A stretch of DNA of 64,000 bases from an archaeon. Lineage in GTDB: Archaea > Thermoproteota > Nitrososphaeria > Nitrososphaerales > JACAEJ01. The stretch spans positions 1 through 64,000 of the forward strand of contig JACGUK010000002.1 in the NCBI GenBank assembly GCA_024256265.1, given 5' to 3'. A model generated the notes under the pieces. That model did not search any database. It saw only the letters and a program-made list of their open reading frames with translations, and was not told the origin of the DNA. Of the stretch, positions 60,508 to 64,000 are shown in pieces; positions within the stretch are counted from its first letter, which is position 1, and each line of letters starts with the position of its first letter. Made by a program: the position numbers and the translations under genes.

Positions 60508-61659
60508 ATGAGCGACGAGTTATTGATGATCCCTGGACCTACTAATCTTGCCCACCGTGTAGCAGAAGCTATGAGCAAACCTCAGCTAGGTCACTTAGAC
60601 CCTAGGTTCCTTGAAAGCTTTAAAGAAACCCTAAACCTGACTCGCTACTTATTTGTGAATTATACAGGCATGCCCTTCGTCATATCAGGCTCTGGCACTA
60701 TAGGCATGGAGGCAGCAATAGTTAGCCTTATTGAACCTGGGGATAAAGTTCTATGCCTTGACACAGGCTATTTTGGAAAAAGGTTCATAGACCTTGCTAC
60801 AATACATGGTGCAAAGGTTGATGCATTATGTTTTGAGACAGGAAAGCATGCCGATCCTAATGTTGTGGATGAGAAGCTTTCAAAAGACAGTTACAAAGCC
60901 ATTACTATTACACATGTCGAGACATCAAATGGTTTATCAAACCCTATAAAAGATTTAGTGAAAATAGCAAGAAAATATGATGTTTACAGCATCATCGACT
61001 CTGTTGCTGGTGTAGGAGGATGTGAGCTAATCTTCGATCAGCTTGGAGCAGACATCGTAGTAACAGCTTCCCAGAAGGTTATAGCTGCCCCTCCAGGCGC
61101 AACCCTTTTAGCTGTATCGAAAAGAGCCTTAGATACCTTTGAGAACAGAAAGACTCCCATTCAATCATATTATATGAACTTGGCAAGATGGAGGAAGTTC
61201 ATGGAGGAGCCTGGGATATATCTTGCTACACCTTCCATACAAATCTTACTTGCTCTCCATGAAGCATTATTGATGATAAAAGAAGAAGGGTTGGAGAATA
61301 GGTGGAGGAGGCATAAGATCATAGCAGATGCCATAAGGGCTGGTTTGGAGGCGTTAAATCTGAGCATAGTCACTGAAGAAGGCTATAGGTCAAATACTGT
61401 AACTGGTTTTTACACACCTGAAGGTAAGGCTTTTGATATTCACTCAATAATGAGAGAACGCTATAAGATTCATCTAGCTCAAGGCTTAGGCGATCTAAAG
61501 GGAAAGATACTCAGAATAGGACATTTTGGGAATATAACTCAAAATGAGACTGTTGCACTACTTTCAGCCCTTGAAATGTCTTTGAGAGCTGTTAATATTG
61601 ATATGAAGGAAGGATCAGCAGTGAAAGCTGCTATTCCTTACCTTGAAGAACTTATGTGA
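60508..61659 (+). CDS. Class V aminotransferase (alanine-glyoxylate/serine-pyruvate type)
   Basis: 383 residues. LLMIPGPTNLAHRVAEAM opens the SPT/AGT group (P-G-P-T), FVISGSGTIGMEAAIVSLIEPGDKVLCL follows, VYSIIDSVAGVGGCEL holds the PLP Asp, and VVTASQKVIAAPPGATLLAVS the PLP Lys. It exchanges amino groups between glyoxylate, pyruvate, serine or alanine. Related archaeal enzymes act in serine/glycine metabolism. Not in an operon; a 186-base gap precedes it. Confidence 0.88.
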   Translation: MSDELLMIPGPTNLAHRVAEAMSKPQLGHLDPRFLESFKETLNLTRYLFVNYTGMPFVISGSGTIGMEAAIVSLIEPGDKVLCLDTGYFGKRFIDLATIHGAKVDALCFETGKHADPNVVDEKLSKDSYKAITITHVETSNGLSNPIKDLVKIARKYDVYSIIDSVAGVGGCELIFDQLGADIVVTASQKVIAAPPGATLLAVSKRALDTFENRKTPIQSYYMNLARWRKFMEEPGIYLATPSIQILLALHEALLMIKEEGLENRWRRHKIIADAIRAGLEALNLSIVTEEGYRSNTVTGFYTPEGKAFDIHSIMRERYKIHLAQGLGDLKGKILRIGHFGNITQNETVALLSALEMSLRAVNIDMKEGSAVKAAIPYLEELM

Positions 61660-61882
61660 AGAATGCTTTGCGCTAATTAGCTTAAAAATCATCAAAAGAC
61701 CCTCAAATTCAAACATAAATCATAGTGATTTACTCGTAGGAGGCATCATATCATTGGGTCTTTAGCCATCGCTTTCATCGGTCTTTTATAAACAGAAGTG
61801 TTAATTTTCTCTAACTACTGAATAGAAAAAATGCCTAGGTTCTATCTTATCTGTTTCCTTTGTAACCTCTTTTCTGAAGTCT

Positions 61883-62071
61883 TCATTCTGAGACAGTTAT
61901 TGCTTGAGTTGGACACTGAGTTACACATGCTTGGCATAAGATACAATCATCTTGATTCAATACCATGCATTTGCTGTTATTATTGTCGAGCTGGAATACG
62001 GCTACAGGACAGACATCGACACAAACCCCACGTCCCTCACACCTACTTGAATCTATAACCACAGAGACCAT
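61883..62071 (-). CDS. Small ferredoxin with an altered first Cys motif
   Basis: 62 residues. The C-terminal cluster motif CILCQACVTQCP is complete. The N-terminal one reads CEGRGVCVDVCP, where Arg stands at the usual second Cys. One cluster is therefore complete while the other has only three Cys ligands and may be [3Fe-4S]. It would shuttle electrons for C1 or amino-acid metabolism. The 223 bases on its 3' side hold no gene that I can support. Confidence 0.87.
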   Translation of the reverse strand: MVSVVIDSSRCEGRGVCVDVCPVAVFQLDNNNSKCMVLNQDDCILCQACVTQCPTQAITVSE

Positions 62072-62247
62072 ACGAGCTCAGCAACCCCTTTTAAATAAAA
62101 ACAATTAAACTTTGCTTTAAAATGAGTTTTGCTAAAAACTCAACATATTAAAATTTGATTTGCTTTTCAGATTTTTCTTCATAATTTTTTATTATTTATC
62201 CTGCTTTAAATCAAATTCTGTCCATGTTTAAGCTAAATAAATTGATG

Positions 62248-63927
62248 CTATTCTACCTCACTCCGAAGCATATCTATGCTATTTAATAGACCCTCTTTTG
62301 CCTCATCGACTCTTCTCTGATGAATGGGTAAAAGCCTATCAAAAGCCTCCGCTCTAACCTTCTTAGCGAAGAATTGCTCATAAAGGTTAATCAATTCTCT
62401 ATCAGCACGATCGTAATCACGATGAAGATCGCTTATCTTGGATAAAAGTTCTTGAAGAGAAGGCTGTAAAGAGATCAATTTTGGTCTTAACTCATTTATC
62501 TTAATGATAGCCTTGCTTATCCTTTCATCAAGCAATTGTCGTGTCGTCTTAAATTCGATTTTAGAGATTTGATCTGATTGCCTCTTCTTATATAGATCAA
62601 TTAGCTCTTTTGTTGCTGTAATCTTTTCTTCAAAAGATTCGATATACTCCTTAGTCCTGATAACTATCTCTTTTAATTCCTCTTTGATAAATGGCTTTCC
62701 TACGATAAGAAAGGCTATTAGAGTTGCTATGAAGAAAAATGATGCAATGGGCATGATGTCTTTAGAAGCCCAAGCCAATCCAAATCTAAATTCTATCCTT
62801 TGCTCTCCATCTAATGGACTGGCATTCACTTTATTTTCCTCAGTCTTACTATAGGCAAAGAAACCCTCTGGAAGAGTGACTTTTAAAGTATAATCATATA
62901 CAACACCATCGATAGGGCTCTTTAAGGTAAGAGAAAGCTCGAATAAACCATCTTTTGCTTTGATAAAATCTGAGGGTTTTATAGGGTATTCTAAAGTCAC
63001 TGTGTATATCTCCCCTCTCGTCAAATTAGTCCCTAAATCTACTTGCCTTTTGTTGGCATCACTCAAAGGATTAGAAAATGGATTGGTCAAAGGTGGGATT
63101 ATAGTGATGCTCTTAAAGTCATTGGTTAATAGGCTTGGCTTCAATTTGCTTATACTTCTATTGTCGTAATTGATCATAGTTATGGTATCTCTAACCCTGA
63201 TATCTCCTAGAGGAGACAATATCAACTCTCTTTTTGCTTTAGTAAACTCTAAAAGGGCAAAATAGATACCCTCTACAGGAATGTTTATCGTCACGTTCTC
63301 AGTTATAGAAAAGCCTTGAGCGACTTTTGAGAAGTTTCCTATCAATGTATGTATATATGTTCTATCATCAATTATTTCTTTGAATTTCTCATGCTGGCTA
63401 GTGAAGATTGTAAGAGGTGGGATGCTTAAGGATGAATTGACTTGCTCAATGGGCAAGCTTAGAGCTGGAACGAGAGGGATTGAAGCACTGTAATTTGAAT
63501 CGCCAGCTGGAGAGAATGTCTTCACAAGGTAAAATTTAACTGAAATAGTAAAATTCTCATCTTGTTGGATTTCGTAGCCTTTTGTGTCTATAGTAAGCCT
63601 TGTATAATTTTCAGTCAAAGCTATATTGAAATTAAAATCGCTAGGGCTTATTAATTGTGGAATTATTTTATTATAAAGCTCAGAAGGATAAGTTATATTG
63701 ATTAATGGTAAGGTAGCAGGACTTCCAAGATCATTCTTGATAAAGATGGTCTCATTAACTAGAATGAAGCCATAATCGCTCACAAACATTTGATGGTTAA
63801 AGGATGAGATCTTGTCTATTGTTGCCTGAGCTTCCTGAGCTTTAGCTTGATAGGAGATTGATGGGAATATTAATAATGCTATGACCAAAATGATAGCATA
63901 TTTTCTCAACAAGACCATCCAAGCCAA
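62248..63927 (-). CDS. Membrane-anchored protein with extracellular beta domain and cytosolic coiled coil
   Basis: 559 residues (start TTG 63927 or ATG 63918). A signal peptide (about 4-30) is followed by a large beta-rich extracellular part (about 31-395; repeated strand-like runs such as FNHQMFVSDYGFILVNETIFI). One membrane helix (IASFFFIATLIAFLIVG, about 400) comes next, then a Lys/Glu-rich coiled coil to the end. The general design resembles ribophorin-like domains but no identification is claimed. It may be a surface receptor or a membrane scaffold. The last 73 bases of the window are its promoter region. Confidence 0.6.
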   Translation of the reverse strand: MAWMVLLRKYAIILVIALLIFPSISYQAKAQEAQATIDKISSFNHQMFVSDYGFILVNETIFIKNDLGSPATLPLINITYPSELYNKIIPQLISPSDFNFNIALTENYTRLTIDTKGYEIQQDENFTISVKFYLVKTFSPAGDSNYSASIPLVPALSLPIEQVNSSLSIPPLTIFTSQHEKFKEIIDDRTYIHTLIGNFSKVAQGFSITENVTINIPVEGIYFALLEFTKAKRELILSPLGDIRVRDTITMINYDNRSISKLKPSLLTNDFKSITIIPPLTNPFSNPLSDANKRQVDLGTNLTRGEIYTVTLEYPIKPSDFIKAKDGLFELSLTLKSPIDGVVYDYTLKVTLPEGFFAYSKTEENKVNASPLDGEQRIEFRFGLAWASKDIMPIASFFFIATLIAFLIVGKPFIKEELKEIVIRTKEYIESFEEKITATKELIDLYKKRQSDQISKIEFKTTRQLLDERISKAIIKINELRPKLISLQPSLQELLSKISDLHRDYDRADRELINLYEQFFAKKVRAEAFDRLLPIHQRRVDEAKEGLLNSIDMLRSEVE

Positions 63928-64000
63928 GGATTATAAATATCGATTAAAATACTTAGCCCTAACACAATTTAATCGGACTTTAGCTTATCTTTTATGGGTA

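Noticed and set aside
61831..62058. 75-aa plus-strand frame with many Cys opposite the ferredoxin gene
   Set aside because: The Cys residues are a by-product of the ferredoxin codons on the other strand.
1..64000. CRISPR array, insertion sequence with transposase, or replication origin
   Set aside because: No regularly spaced repeats, transposase or integrase genes, or origin-type repeat clusters were seen.

Overview
The window looks like a chromosomal piece of an uncultured archaeon of the TACK/Bathyarchaeia kind. It carries MCM, a GINS subunit, a Hel308-type helicase, an A-type ATP synthase, a lone 5S rRNA, a DUF5679 zinc-ribbon protein, and intron-containing tRNAs with introns at non-canonical positions. 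It also has a bacterial-type (class II) HMG-CoA reductase and the tetrahydromethanopterin (H4MPT) C1 enzymes FwdC, Mch, Ftr and Mer plus the H4MPT glutamate ligase MptN. No mcr genes are seen here. That gene set fits an organism using the archaeal H4MPT branch of the Wood-Ljungdahl pathway, but the lineage is inferred from gene content only. DNA is AT-rich and genes are tightly packed, often with GTG/TTG starts.

Layout. 0-5.8 kb: end of an unknown gene, a NicO-like metal permease, HMG-CoA reductase, tRNA-Val, an isoprenylcysteine-methyltransferase-like protein, a stand-alone RAM domain, a membrane glycosyltransferase, small proteins and an FMN-binding protein. 5.9-11.7 kb: fwdC-mch, mptN, ftr (opposite strand) and mer, the C1 block. 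11.7-17.8 kb: regulators, a small MscS channel, a GT4-PH fusion, a HAD sugar phosphatase and citramalate synthase. 17.8-19.2 kb: a toxin-antitoxin-like island between two copies of a direct repeat, followed by a tRNA-Trp with two introns. 19.6-23.2 kb: an unusual trio (a diverged class I isoprenoid-synthase-like protein, a V4R-domain protein and a CruF/DUF422-like membrane protein). 24.1 kb: 5S rRNA.

24.2-38.6 kb is a cobalamin block. One long minus-strand run carries BtuF-BtuC-BtuD uptake, then CobD-type decarboxylase, CbiP, CbiB, a CbiZ-CobZ fusion, CobS and CobY. It salvages corrinoids and assembles the nucleotide loop. Divergent from it lies an HTH/ATP-cone/NrdD-like protein without the glycyl-radical end, followed by the B12-dependent ribonucleotide reductase NrdJ. 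A 19-bp palindrome lies at the btuF promoter. The arrangement suggests a B12/deoxynucleotide control system.

38.6-47.6 kb: pyrB and pyrI (separated, opposite strands), and the ATP synthase genes E-A-B-D-(49-aa coiled coil)-K. 47.7-54.6 kb: Hel308, GMP synthase ATPase subunit with an insertion, RDD membrane protein, MCM and GINS. 54.8-59.1 kb is accessory: a transglutaminase-like protein, an archaeal AAA ATPase bracketed by two related 19-bp palindromes, a radical-SAM and an ArcS-core-like gene (possible archaeosine pair) with a RelB-like antitoxin, a cut-off RelE-like toxin and another gene remnant between them. 59.2-64 kb: HAD phosphatase, proline-tailed membrane protein, class V aminotransferase, ferredoxin and a large membrane-anchored coiled-coil protein.

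All family calls were made by reading motifs by eye; no searches were run.
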